Of a stretch of DNA of 23,837 bases, positions 1-9,269 are shown piece by piece. Made by a program: the position numbers and the translations under genes. How positions within the stretch are numbered: the stretch's first letter is position 1; every line of letters begins with the position of its first letter. The notes beneath the pieces are model-generated. The model made no database searches, was not told the origin of the DNA, and saw only the letters and a list, made by a program, of their open reading frames with translations. The DNA comes from an uncultured Lachnospiraceae bacterium (GTDB lineage: Bacteria > Bacillota > Clostridia > Lachnospirales > Lachnospiraceae), in the NCBI GenBank assembly GCA_910588755.1, contig CAJUQZ010000063.1, positions 1 through 23,837 of the forward strand. Direction: 5' to 3'.

Positions 1-3
1 TTT

Positions 4-1026
4 CTATATTCCAAACTTTTCCCTTATTTCTGACACCTTTTCCGCTGTACAGCCGCATTGTTCTGCAATAATGGTATTATCTTGTACTCCTGCACGAACA
101 ACCACCTTAAAGATTTCTGCACTTAAATCAACTCCACGGGCCTCTCCCTGAACTTCTCCACGGGCTTCTCCCCGAGCCTCTCCAATAATTATTCCTTGAG
201 CCTCTCCCTTTTCCCAGCCTTCCAGCAATATACTCTCTCCCAATCCACTCATCTCATTTTCCGAGAAATCAATATATTGTTTTATTGTATCCAGAAAATC
301 CGGCTTATGCGGATACATGATCGCATGTGATAGCCTTAGCGCATCATACCCAGGATTTTCCCTTGCCGCATCAAAATGTTCATCTCCCAGTCTGATGATC
401 ACCAGCGTCAGCAGATCATAATTGTTCTTCTCTGGATGGCACTGCCCGTAATTCTTTGTGTTGTCCATCTCGATAAATGATATGCTGAACTGCTCCTCCC
501 TAGGGATGGCGTCACGGCATATCCAGATACTGTAGCATTTCTCCAGCACACCATAATCTGTTGTCTCTGTCACAAGCGTCAACTGGGCGCCAAGCTCCCT
601 TGCCAGGTAATACAGCCCCCTCTTTTCTATGGGGTATCCTGGACGGTATGTTCTCTGCACCTCTAAATCAATATGGAGACTGACCACGATTTTCCCATCT
701 GAAAGTTCTGGATTGACCGCTTTAAATCTTGTGTCAAACAAGGCCACCTTTTCATTGAGGGCTACAAACTCCTTGTCACTTCCCTGTATTCTGGTGTTTG
801 TCCGGCCCGGCGAGACTTCCTCGTTGTCTGTTATGGAGTCAGCCTCTATAAACCCCATAATCTGTTTCGTGTCATATGCTTCAAATTCCCTGACCACATC
901 CTTCAAAATCACTGCAAGGATTTCTTTGTTCTTGTAGAGCTCCTTACTTGCATGGTCAAGCCCCTCGATATCCACTGTTGTCTGAAGTGAACTCAATACC
1001 TCCATGCTGCCTTTTATCTTCTCCAT
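4..1026 (-). CDS. Rpn-family recombination-promoting nuclease / PD-(D/E)XK transposase-like protein
   Basis: A 340-residue protein of the Rpn (YhgA-like) PD-(D/E)XK nuclease family, which in Escherichia coli RpnA is a DNA endonuclease that promotes RecA-independent recombination. The probable active-site residues are D98 and the strand around 115-124 that ends in the pattern D120-x-E122-x-Q124, typical of the family. Residues 272-298 are a G-E-A-R-G / Q-G repeat linker, also common in clostridial family members. The last 35 residues (with A-E-Q-C-G-C-T) resemble a small helix-turn-helix. The start is supported by GAGGAGA upstream of the ATG, and a promoter lies at 1068-1096. It is transcribed separately from the polysaccharide operon. 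Many genomes carry several copies. The family call is firm; nuclease activity of this copy is untested. Confidence 0.85.
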   Translation of the reverse strand: MEKIKGSMEVLSSLQTTVDIEGLDHASKELYKNKEILAVILKDVVREFEAYDTKQIMGFIEADSITDNEEVSPGRTNTRIQGSDKEFVALNEKVALFDTRFKAVNPELSDGKIVVSLHIDLEVQRTYRPGYPIEKRGLYYLARELGAQLTLVTETTDYGVLEKCYSIWICRDAIPREEQFSISFIEMDNTKNYGQCHPEKNNYDLLTLVIIRLGDEHFDAARENPGYDALRLSHAIMYPHKPDFLDTIKQYIDFSENEMSGLGESILLEGWEKGEAQGIIIGEARGEARGEVQGEARGVDLSAEIFKVVVRAGVQDNTIIAEQCGCTAEKVSEIREKFGI

Positions 1027-1067
1027 TCATATTCTCCTCTGTATTTTGTTCCCCTCTATGCAGTTTT

Positions 1068-1096
1068 ATTATATCATAGATGATTTATCTTGTCGA
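1068..1096 (-). promoter_or_regulatory. Sigma-A-type promoter for the Rpn-family gene
   Basis: On the minus strand TCGACA (one mismatch from TTGACA) is followed after 17 bp by a perfect TATAAT, about 42 bp upstream of the ATG. It indicates that this gene is transcribed independently. Confidence 0.7.
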
Positions 1097-1299
1097 ACAT
1101 TTTTTCGTATTTTACAAAAAAATAAATGAAAATAATTATTTTTCTGCGAACTCCCATCCGCCTGCTTTCGCAGACATTCAATTCAAGATGATGAAATCTC
1201 TGTTTTCACATTAATACGAATAAACTCTACTGTCAATAACCCCTAACTTGCTTTCCTGATATAAAGTATGAAATTGTCAAGGTGCATTTCATAGTTCTA
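1097..1299. other. Intergenic stretch with an 8-bp-stem hairpin
   Basis: With the promoter region this forms the 273-bp gap between the Rpn-family gene and the end of the polysaccharide operon. It holds an inverted repeat, TCTGCGAA at 1143-1150 and TTCGCAGA at 1167-1174, followed on the minus strand by A/T-rich sequence rather than a clean U tract. It may end the operon but is not a textbook terminator. I see no gene here. Confidence 0.4.
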
Positions 1300-4200
1300 T
1301 TATTGCTGATACTCATTCCTCTCAGTCACATTGGACGTATTATTGATAATACTATTAAACATATGGCTTACTGCCTCTATTGAATATGTCCTGGCTTCCA
1401 TTATGATATTGTCAAACACATCATTGACATAGCAGTCTTTATCAATAAATATTCCCGTATTGTGATTGCCCATAATGTTATTTCTGCATATAATATTCTC
1501 ATATCCAGCCCCAGCATCTACAGTTTCATCCTCTTTCACCCCATTCCCGACTTCGATGCCATATTGATGGCATATATCATTCTCGCCACCTTGGATTACA
1601 TTTTCCATAATAAGATTCCTCACAGAGGACTGCACCATTTTGATGCCTACAAGGTGATCCGTTATAATATTATTTCTTAAAATATTATAAGCCGTGTTAT
1701 CCAGTGCAATTCCAGGATACATGGACGCCCCGTTACTCCCGCAATAGTTTCCGTCGAGATAAAATCCCATTGTTCCATATGCAAGACACACGGCGCTGCC
1801 ATTGTTTCTGTTTAACGTATTTCCTACAATATACCCTCTGTAAGCGCCATCCGCATAAATTCCCACAGAACCATTATCGGAGATCCTGTTGTTTGTTATC
1901 AGTACATCATGTGGACATTCTGTCTGATGATAGATACTATCCCTCTGCGGGATATTATGCTCCTCGTCAAAGGCTTCCCAGATATTATACCAATCCTCTG
2001 GAATAACACCCGTCAGCACGATTCCCGACATCCATTTCGACATGCCGCCATTACCATTTATGACGTTATCCTGAATGATGCACTCTGATACATCGCCTGC
2101 CAGATAGATGCCGCCTGCACCATTATAACAAAACGCGCTGCCTTCTATATTTATCCCTCTTGTGTCCCCCAGAACACAGACCGCCTTTTGCATAAGACCG
2201 TCTATTTTGCATTCAGATATACTTGTCTCACTGCAGTTTATCAGGTAAATGCCATAACTTATATCTCCCTCCAGACAAATATTATTGAGATAAATATCCG
2301 TGATATCTTCCCCGAGCAAGCCATACTCAATTCCGGTTCCAACGAGGCAGACACCATTTCCATTGATTGCTGTATTGTTTCGAAGCACCAGCGTATCGTT
2401 TAATTCGATTCTATTGGACCGAACATCTATCAATGCGCCAGGGTATTCATCGATGACCTGCTGCAGCTCCTGTGATGTCGTTCCGGTAAATATGATTTCC
2501 TTTCTATTATAATAATGCGCATCTGACAGGTGACCGACCGATTCTTTCAGCTCATCTATCCCCAGCTCCGGATACAGAAACTGCTCTTTATCCAGTCCCA
2601 GACGCTCTATTTTCCGAATCACCATAAGACTGTTGACATACTCGTCCTGTTCTACCCAACCCATTCTTTCCAGCTTAGGAAGGCCATAGCGCAATATGAT
2701 GTCCACATTGAGATCGTCATTCCTGCATTCCTCAACCTGCACACTTTCTACCTTATAAATCTTTCCCGCTTCATTCTCGTATACCACAGGAAGAGTGTTT
2801 AGAAACTGGCCTATATTGATCATCGGTTCCTCGCACTCCACCGATAAAACATATGGATAATTTTTCAGCGTCTCAATTGCCGCACAGTAGCTTTTGCCGC
2901 TCAATACGTCCTGATGCGGTAAGCCTGCGAGCGCAAAATATGTCCACTCAGAATCTTTATACTCACCTACATACGGTACAAACTGTTCAGCTTGCACAGA
3001 CAGTTTGGCAGCTTCCATATACAATTGTTTAGTAACTTTACTAATTTTATCCCGATGGCTATATACTATATTGCATTCATACAAACCAAAAAAGTCAGAA
3101 GCAGCCACCCCCTCAGATGTATCAACCAATTTTAAATTATAATCCTGAGGCAGCTTCTTTTCTATAGCGCTAATATATATGATAAACAATATACCCCATG
3201 TAAGTATATAACTAAATGCAAATATATCCTTCTCCAATGAAACTATTGTTCTCACGACGATCATAAATGCAACAGTCCATAAAATAGAATACATTTTGAA
3301 ATAATAATATGCCGAAATTTTCCCAAAATAATTTCCAACAAACAATACCATCAAATATAAGAGAAAAACAAACAATACAATACATTCAATATTAATTGAT
3401 TTTGATTTAATACTTCTGACAGTCCATACAACACAAAACGGAATTACAAACAAAAAGTCTGCATAAAGTGTACTATACGAACATCCCCACCATGACAGAG
3501 CACCAACCAATCCATCAAATGTTCCCCTAATCAGCCATAAATACAAGAAAGCCAAACATACCGCCAAAAATATAGCACTAATAGGAATTACCATAATAGA
3601 TATCTTTTTCCAGGATATCTGCCTATTCTTTATCCATTTGATAATAACAGACACGGCTACAATTCCAATGACAGGAGGTACAAATAATAAATACGAAACT
3701 AATACTGAATAACATGAACTGATAAGCAAAACCAATGTAGCTTTTTTTGAACTGAATATATCATTATAATACATATCCAGCAAAAATATTATCATAGATA
3801 CACACATAATTCCAGTAGACAAATATGAGGAACCGAAAACCATTGAATTCCACGGATACCCCAACATATAAGCTACTGCAACTACAATTCCCATCATAAT
3901 AGAAAATTTAGTATTCAAATATCTGCGTATTAATGCCCAAAACATCGCACCGTTAAGATACAATACCACTATCTCAAACAGGATAAATATTTTGTACATT
4001 AAAATCTCATTGATAATTCCTTTCAAAGCATTCATTATCAATCCACTGTTAATTGCAGAAAAATACATATTTATTAATTGTCCCTGGCCAGAAACATTAC
4101 GGGCATACATTAAATGACGGGCTGCATCACTATCAGCCTCAAAATTAAAATTATCCAGCCGTATCCCAAACTGCCTGACCGCCACCACCACAACAAACCC

Positions 4201-4536
4201 TGCCAGTACCGCCAACGCCCATACATCAGCGGCCGCAAAAAAATACGCCTGTCTGCGCTTTCTTGCGAGTATCACATACCATAAGACAGCTCCCTCCGCG
4301 ATATGAAGCACGCCAAAAACTGCAGCATTGATTGGAATTACCGGGATTCTGCTAAGAATCCCCGCCTCCACAGACTGCACAATCATAAAAAGAACCGCAG
4401 TAAAGACAAGATATGTAACTGCATTTAGTTTTTCATCACTTTTGCGCACAAAATAGATACCTGCGCATAATACTGCCCATCCCGTTATATATAACAGCAA
4501 ACTCACCTTATCCCACCCTTTCAAAAGCCTTTCCAT
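1300..4536 (-). CDS. Polytopic membrane protein (GT-C-like) fused to an extracytoplasmic right-handed beta-helix
   Basis: Last gene of the polysaccharide operon, 1078 residues from the ATG at 4536. An in-frame TTG at 4554 would add six residues, but AGGGA sits 7 bp before the ATG. Residues about 10-470 hold many hydrophobic segments consistent with a polytopic membrane domain. The first long loop is acidic (E-A-D-S-D near 133-137), as in GT-C glycosyltransferases, but this is only a resemblance. Residues about 470-690 are probably extracytoplasmic. From about 690 to the end come repeated rungs with G-N-x-I, N-N-x-I and G-I-x-x patterns, typical of NosD/CASH-type parallel beta-helices found in polysaccharide lyases, epimerases and binding proteins. 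The C-terminal half is paralogous to the upstream gene. DNA for residues about 152-509 is far more AT-rich than its flanks. The architecture is clear; the activity is unknown. Confidence 0.8.
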   Translation of the reverse strand: MERLLKGWDKVSLLLYITGWAVLCAGIYFVRKSDEKLNAVTYLVFTAVLFMIVQSVEAGILSRIPVIPINAAVFGVLHIAEGAVLWYVILARKRRQAYFFAAADVWALAVLAGFVVVVAVRQFGIRLDNFNFEADSDAARHLMYARNVSGQGQLINMYFSAINSGLIMNALKGIINEILMYKIFILFEIVVLYLNGAMFWALIRRYLNTKFSIMMGIVVAVAYMLGYPWNSMVFGSSYLSTGIMCVSMIIFLLDMYYNDIFSSKKATLVLLISSCYSVLVSYLLFVPPVIGIVAVSVIIKWIKNRQISWKKISIMVIPISAIFLAVCLAFLYLWLIRGTFDGLVGALSWWGCSYSTLYADFLFVIPFCVVWTVRSIKSKSINIECIVLFVFLLYLMVLFVGNYFGKISAYYYFKMYSILWTVAFMIVVRTIVSLEKDIFAFSYILTWGILFIIYISAIEKKLPQDYNLKLVDTSEGVAASDFFGLYECNIVYSHRDKISKVTKQLYMEAAKLSVQAEQFVPYVGEYKDSEWTYFALAGLPHQDVLSGKSYCAAIETLKNYPYVLSVECEEPMINIGQFLNTLPVVYENEAGKIYKVESVQVEECRNDDLNVDIILRYGLPKLERMGWVEQDEYVNSLMVIRKIERLGLDKEQFLYPELGIDELKESVGHLSDAHYYNRKEIIFTGTTSQELQQVIDEYPGALIDVRSNRIELNDTLVLRNNTAINGNGVCLVGTGIEYGLLGEDITDIYLNNICLEGDISYGIYLINCSETSISECKIDGLMQKAVCVLGDTRGINIEGSAFCYNGAGGIYLAGDVSECIIQDNVINGNGGMSKWMSGIVLTGVIPEDWYNIWEAFDEEHNIPQRDSIYHQTECPHDVLITNNRISDNGSVGIYADGAYRGYIVGNTLNRNNGSAVCLAYGTMGFYLDGNYCGSNGASMYPGIALDNTAYNILRNNIITDHLVGIKMVQSSVRNLIMENVIQGGENDICHQYGIEVGNGVKEDETVDAGAGYENIICRNNIMGNHNTGIFIDKDCYVNDVFDNIIMEARTYSIEAVSHMFNSIINNTSNVTERNEYQQ

Positions 4537-4569
4537 GCGGCATTCCCTGCGCAAAACGCTTCAGCAGAC

Positions 4570-6168
4570 CTACTCAAATGCAATGGACACACCGCAGTTT
4601 GTTGTGTTGTTGAGGATACTGTTGAACTTCATGCTTATGGCCTCCACGCCGCAGAACTGCGCGTCCATCACGATATTGTCAAACACATCATTGATATAAC
4701 ACCCTTCGCCAATAAAGATTCCCGAATAGTGATTCCCTGATACGATGTTCCTGCATATAATGTTCTCATAGTCCGCCGTGCAATCCACATTTGTATCCTG
4801 CGTTTCAAAGGGCTCTGACTCTAATGCGATTCCGTAATACTGAAACGCGTCGCTCTGACCTGTATTATTATCCCTAATTACATTTCCCATAATCACATTC
4901 CTGACCGCGGTGTGTGGCATATGGATTCCTCCGCCATAGTTGCCTGACAGGTTATTGTTTTCCAATATGTTGTACGCGGCGTTGTCCAGCACAATTCCAG
5001 CAAGCTTTGCCTTTGAGGAACCATCCTCCATCCGACCCGCATCAAGCACAAAATCCGCATGCAGCTCATCATCTGTCTTGCCAAACCGCCCACCATTTTG
5101 TTGAAGCGTGTTCCGGCTTAGATAAAAGCCCACTGTCCCGTTTCTAAGGCTGATACCCTCTTTTTGATTCCCACTTACATTATTGTCCAGCACATAGCAC
5201 ATATATGCGCCATCCGAGTAAATTCCAGCCGCTCCGTTATCCTCAATCTTATTATTTCTTATAATAATATTGTGTGGGCATTCCGCCTGTGTAGTGCCAG
5301 TCATCGCAATACCTGACATCAGCCCCGCATTTCCGCGGCTGCTCTTTATTGTGTTTGATTCGATCAACCCGTACATTACATTTCCCGCTATATACACCGC
5401 TCCTGACCGATTCTCAGCAATTGTGTTCCCACGGATAACCACACTGTCAGTAACACCCGTTATGATAATGGCACTTTGCCCGCAGCCTTCAATTGTATTT
5501 CCTGTTATCTGGATATGGCTACAGTCTGCACAATAAATGCCATACTCTGTCCCGCCGTCAATCTGTATGTCATGAATCCCTAGATTGTCTGCATTTTCAG
5601 CCAGGAAACCATACGACACACCTTCTGTGCACAGCCGCACACCATTCCCGTTTATAATGGTATTCCCATGCAACATGACAGGCTCGGACATGTCAATCTG
5701 TTCTGAATAAATATCAACTACAACATTAGGATGCACGTCTATTACCTGCTGGAGCTCTTGCGATGTTGTCCCTTCAAACGCAACTGTCTCATACACACCA
5801 TTTGAAGCATCCAGTGTCCCGATGTGTTCCTCAATAACCGCAATCATGGCCCCAGGCTGAAGGATAACAGCTGTATCGAGTCCCAGTGCTTCGATTCGCT
5901 TTATCACCCGCAGGGGATCTACATACTGCACCTGATCCTCCGGATCCATCCTCTCCAGACCCGGTAGGGAATGCTGCGACAGGATATCTGATTTGAGCCC
6001 GACAGCCGGTGGCTGGTTTTCTGCTAACTCTGTACCGACTTCGGCCTCCGGGCCGGTCTGCCCGACATTGTTGATTCCATCATTAGAATGAATTCTGGTG
6101 CAATAGAACCCAAACGCTGCTATAAAATAAACCGCACCTGCAGCCGCAATCATCTTCCCCTTTTTCAT
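4570..6168 (-). CDS. Membrane-anchored right-handed beta-helix (NosD/CASH-like) protein
   Basis: From the ATG at 6168 this is 532 residues. A TTG at 6195 would add nine residues overlapping the previous gene, but the ATG is preferred because GGA lies 9 bp upstream and it starts 2 bp after the preceding stop. Residues 1-7 are basic and about 8-23 hydrophobic: a signal anchor or uncleaved signal, with the rest outside the cell. After a roughly 60-residue linker comes a segment about 75-160 ending in T-S-Q-E-L-Q-Q-V-I-D, shared with the downstream gene. Many beta-helix rungs follow (I-N-G-N-G-V, G-N-T-I, N-N-K-I, G-I-x-x-x). Such folds bind or cleave long polysaccharides (lyases, C5-epimerases, phage tailspikes). 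No catalytic residues can be assigned by eye. The operon position points to a role on the exported glycan. Confidence 0.8.
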   Translation of the reverse strand: MKKGKMIAAAGAVYFIAAFGFYCTRIHSNDGINNVGQTGPEAEVGTELAENQPPAVGLKSDILSQHSLPGLERMDPEDQVQYVDPLRVIKRIEALGLDTAVILQPGAMIAVIEEHIGTLDASNGVYETVAFEGTTSQELQQVIDVHPNVVVDIYSEQIDMSEPVMLHGNTIINGNGVRLCTEGVSYGFLAENADNLGIHDIQIDGGTEYGIYCADCSHIQITGNTIEGCGQSAIIITGVTDSVVIRGNTIAENRSGAVYIAGNVMYGLIESNTIKSSRGNAGLMSGIAMTGTTQAECPHNIIIRNNKIEDNGAAGIYSDGAYMCYVLDNNVSGNQKEGISLRNGTVGFYLSRNTLQQNGGRFGKTDDELHADFVLDAGRMEDGSSKAKLAGIVLDNAAYNILENNNLSGNYGGGIHMPHTAVRNVIMGNVIRDNNTGQSDAFQYYGIALESEPFETQDTNVDCTADYENIICRNIVSGNHYSGIFIGEGCYINDVFDNIVMDAQFCGVEAISMKFNSILNNTTNCGVSIAFE

Positions 6169-6170
6169 GT

Positions 6171-7988
6171 TCAGATTTCCAAATACCCTTTCCAAAATTC
6201 CAAACTTCTAAGCTTTAGCCCCTCCGTGCGGTAAGCCTCCTGCGCTTTGTTCAGCTTCCGTGAAACGGCAAAGAGCATCCCTATTGTTTTCATCAGATAG
6301 TGAACAGTCTTTGCAAAAGAGCGTTCCGTGACAAACGCCTTTTTTGCTGATGCGTCATAGTACATCACGCGCTTTTTGCGGTAGCACTGTGGTGTTTTGA
6401 CTGCTGCCATCGACACAATATTGTCCCCTTTTGACGGCAAAATGATCCCGTTAAATGTCAGGTTACGGCTAATTCTTGTCTTTAAGGTATGCGTTTCACC
6501 AAGGCTCGCTTCATACTGCGGATAATGAAATCCCATTGTCAGCTCTTCTAGCGGCTGGCCTTTGTACCCCTCCGACATGACCTTTTTGTGCAGGGCTTCC
6601 CCGTCCTGCGCCATCAGCCATCCGGGACCTTTGAGGAAATCCCTGATACCCTGCAGGTACAAGTCTACATTTTTATACCGGTAAAACATGATCTCCTGCA
6701 CACAATGCTTGAACATTGTCCTGTTTACCTGTTTCCTGCCGTACCACTGGCAGTGAAATGAATTGTCAATCAGCTGGTTTCGCATGATATAGTACTCTAA
6801 AAATGATGAATACTTATTCTCAAACGGCTCATGCCACACACAGATACCATTCATCAGAATCAGTCTTTTCATATTCCTGAGACCATACTCTAGGTCATCC
6901 CCGCGTATAAATATTGGCAGCGGCAGATTATCCTCACGCACCACCTCAATTGGAAAACAGCAGTACCACCACGCATTGAACTCCGTATACTCCTCTACCT
7001 CATTATAGAGACACGCGTCACACAGCCGCAGGTCCAGATTCTGTTTCAGGGACTCCAGCGCCCCGCCATTCCATGATGCGCCCGCCTCAATCTGCCTGTA
7101 CTGCTGGTCGAGGCGCAGCATAGCCCCGCCGATAAATGCTTCCTGATATTCATCTTTTATCAGCGAAAGTACCATATATGTCTTGACAAGCGCCTCCGGC
7201 TCTATGACAATGTCATCGTCCATCAGCAGGACATGCGTAATGTGATGCTGCGCATTATTCTGCAACATCTCAATCATGTCCCTGGTAAACCCGCCAGCCC
7301 CACCTAAGTTCCTGTTGGGATAAATGTGGATATTGTTCGACTGTAGCCTGTCTCTGTCAAGACTTTTACCATTATCTGCAATAAATACTTCCATATGCCC
7401 CCTTAGAGGAGAACATTCATTTTCCAGGATTGCTTCATTTAGTATCTTTATATTTTTCTCTATAAAGGCTTCCCTCTTAAAGGTGCAGATACCAATACCG
7501 ATTTTGACAGCCCTGGCAGTCTGCCCGTCAAGCTCTGTGATGTATGCACCGCCATAGAACCGGCTGTCATCCTTTAGCGCCTCAATCGCAAATGTGTGCA
7601 TCCCCTTATCGCCGCCGTCCGCATATGGAAGTACAAACTCCTGGGGTTCTGCTGACTCTAGTATTTGTTCCAGCAGCACCTTTTCTGAGATAAAATTTCC
7701 TATCTTTTCCTTGTTGACAAGGCTGACCTTGAAGCTGCCCGATATTTTTATTTTCAGGGAAATATTACTTACAATTGTATACTTTCTCCATTTCTCGATG
7801 GACAACCCGTTAAAGTATGTGTCAAACCAGGCTTTGCCATGCCTCTCAAACACGATTTCCTGATTTCCCAGCACATGCTGTGTCCTGATCTTCTCACAGG
7901 AGGCGCTGTCTTTTCTGTCCAGCCTGAAATACAATTCACGCTCTGTGCACCGGCCTGTCTGGGGAAATAAAATCCGCTGTATTTCCAT
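6171..7988 (-). CDS. GlfT2-like family 2 glycosyltransferase (galactofuranosyl/rhamnosyl type)
   Basis: A 605-residue GT-A enzyme resembling mycobacterial galactan synthase GlfT2. Residues about 1-155 form a beta-rich N-terminal domain. The catalytic domain begins at I-G-I-G-I-C-T-F (163-170), followed by N-R-N-L-G-G-A-G-G (226-233), the metal-binding D-D-D at 257-259, N-A-W-W-Y (338-342), the probable base region R-G-D-D-L-E (362-367) and W-H-E-P (385-388). All are features of the GlfT2 group, which adds sugars such as galactofuranose to lipid-linked acceptors at the cytoplasmic membrane face. AAGGAG precedes the ATG by 7 bp. It lies 18 bp after the ABC ATPase and 2 bp before the beta-helix gene. 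The family call is strong; the sugar donor is inferred, as no UDP-galactopyranose mutase is in the window. Confidence 0.87.
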   Translation of the reverse strand: MEIQRILFPQTGRCTERELYFRLDRKDSASCEKIRTQHVLGNQEIVFERHGKAWFDTYFNGLSIEKWRKYTIVSNISLKIKISGSFKVSLVNKEKIGNFISEKVLLEQILESAEPQEFVLPYADGGDKGMHTFAIEALKDDSRFYGGAYITELDGQTARAVKIGIGICTFKREAFIEKNIKILNEAILENECSPLRGHMEVFIADNGKSLDRDRLQSNNIHIYPNRNLGGAGGFTRDMIEMLQNNAQHHITHVLLMDDDIVIEPEALVKTYMVLSLIKDEYQEAFIGGAMLRLDQQYRQIEAGASWNGGALESLKQNLDLRLCDACLYNEVEEYTEFNAWWYCCFPIEVVREDNLPLPIFIRGDDLEYGLRNMKRLILMNGICVWHEPFENKYSSFLEYYIMRNQLIDNSFHCQWYGRKQVNRTMFKHCVQEIMFYRYKNVDLYLQGIRDFLKGPGWLMAQDGEALHKKVMSEGYKGQPLEELTMGFHYPQYEASLGETHTLKTRISRNLTFNGIILPSKGDNIVSMAAVKTPQCYRKKRVMYYDASAKKAFVTERSFAKTVHYLMKTIGMLFAVSRKLNKAQEAYRTEGLKLRSLEFWKGYLEI

Positions 7989-8006
7989 ATCAAACTCCTT
8001 ATAACC

Positions 8007-9269
8007 TCACTTTATCGTCCACTGGTGTGGGAATGTGCACGGCCCGAACTCGTCATGCACATAGTCCCTCACTGTAATCTGCATAATATTTCTGACATTA
8101 TCATATAACTCGCCCTGTTCCCCATTAATTCCGATATCCAGATAATATTTACCTGGCAACAGCTGCAGCTCTTCTATGATAAACTGTACCTCGCCCTCCT
8201 GCTTCAGGACAGGAAGCTCATCGCCAGGCTTTGTAAAGCAGCTGCCGTAACAATACTGCCAGTTGTCCCTGACCAGATCCATATTAAAATTTACCCGGAT
8301 TCCGTCATGCACCGTGCGGTATCCTATTTTCAGGACAAACCGATCACCCGTATTGAACTGAAAACATGCATTGCCGTCTCCATCCTCTATCACCACACTG
8401 GTAAAATGCACGTCCTGCGTTCCGTCTCTCCTAGCATCCGGGTGAACCTTGTCCGCAAGCTGCAATATGGATCTCCTGCGCTCATCCTCAAACATCTCCC
8501 TGCTCTGATTTGCCAGATGCATGATGCGCTCATCCTCCATCGAATCCAGATAGTGCATTCCCACCAGACGCGGCTCACCGTCCTCGCGTACCAGTCCCTC
8601 TTCAATCCAGATCAGCCTATCACATATGCTGTAGAGCTGCTCCATTGAGTGGGAGACTATCACGATCGTGACGCCTTCCTCTTTGATATCCTTTAGCCGC
8701 TGGAAGCATTTTTTCTGAAAGCTCACATCGCCAACTGCAAGAATCTCATCGATTAACAGCACCTCCGCATTGACATTGATCGCCACGGAAAAGGCCAGCC
8801 GCATGTACATCCCTGACGAATACGTTCTGACAGGGTTGTCTATAAACTCCTCCAGCTCTGAGAAGGCTATAATGTCATCCATTCTGGCATCAATCTCTTC
8901 ATTGCTAAGCCCAAAGATCGTCGCGTTGATATAGATGTTCTCGCGCCCGCTCAAATCTGGGTGAAAGCCTGCCCCTAGCTCAATCAGGCTTGAAACCCTT
9001 CCCTTTATGGATATCCTTCCCTCATTGGGCTTTAATATCCGGCTTAACATTTTGAGCATAGTACTCTTTCCACAGCCGTTCTTACCTATAAAGCCGACCG
9101 CCTGTCCTCTTGGCACGTCAAAGCTGATATCCCTTAATATCTCTCTGTTTTCATGCCTGTTTCGATTCGCAAAGATTACCCGCTCCTTGAGCATGGAACC
9201 CTTGTCTGTATATACCTTGAAGGTCTTCTTCACATTGCAGACTTCTATACTGTTTTCCACTGGCATCAT
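8007..9269 (-). CDS. ABC transporter ATP-binding protein for polysaccharide or teichoic-acid-like glycan export (Wzt/TagH type)
   Basis: A 420-residue ATPase. Walker A G-K-N-G-C-G-K-S-T is at 62-70, the signature Y-S-S-G-M at 150-154, Walker B L-L-I-D-E at 171-175, and the switch histidine near 207. E-L-G-A-G-F-H-P-D-L-S-G at 97-108 is characteristic of the polysaccharide/O-antigen exporter subgroup. Residues about 265-420 form a C-terminal beta-rich domain like Wzt-C, which in O-antigen exporters recognises the capped glycan. The start codon overlaps the permease stop by 4 bp (ATGA). GGAGG lies 4 bp before the first ATG and 7 bp before the adjacent second ATG, so translation may begin at residue 2. 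Transporter identity is secure; the glycan is not known. Confidence 0.93.
   Translation of the reverse strand: MMPVENSIEVCNVKKTFKVYTDKGSMLKERVIFANRNRHENREILRDISFDVPRGQAVGFIGKNGCGKSTMLKMLSRILKPNEGRISIKGRVSSLIELGAGFHPDLSGRENIYINATIFGLSNEEIDARMDDIIAFSELEEFIDNPVRTYSSGMYMRLAFSVAINVNAEVLLIDEILAVGDVSFQKKCFQRLKDIKEEGVTIVIVSHSMEQLYSICDRLIWIEEGLVREDGEPRLVGMHYLDSMEDERIMHLANQSREMFEDERRRSILQLADKVHPDARRDGTQDVHFTSVVIEDGDGNACFQFNTGDRFVLKIGYRTVHDGIRVNFNMDLVRDNWQYCYGSCFTKPGDELPVLKQEGEVQFIIEELQLLPGKYYLDIGINGEQGELYDNVRNIMQITVRDYVHDEFGPCTFPHQWTIK

Noticed and set aside
1143..1174. Hairpin as a canonical operon terminator
   Set aside because: The stem is good, but no U tract follows on the minus strand, so I list it only as a hairpin.
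4537..4554. TTG start for the fusion protein at 4554
   Set aside because: The ATG at 4536 has AGGGA at 7 bp spacing and needs no rare start codon.
6169..6195. TTG start for the beta-helix protein at 6195
   Set aside because: The ATG at 6168 follows the upstream stop by 2 bp, has a better-placed ribosome binding site and leaves a standard signal anchor.
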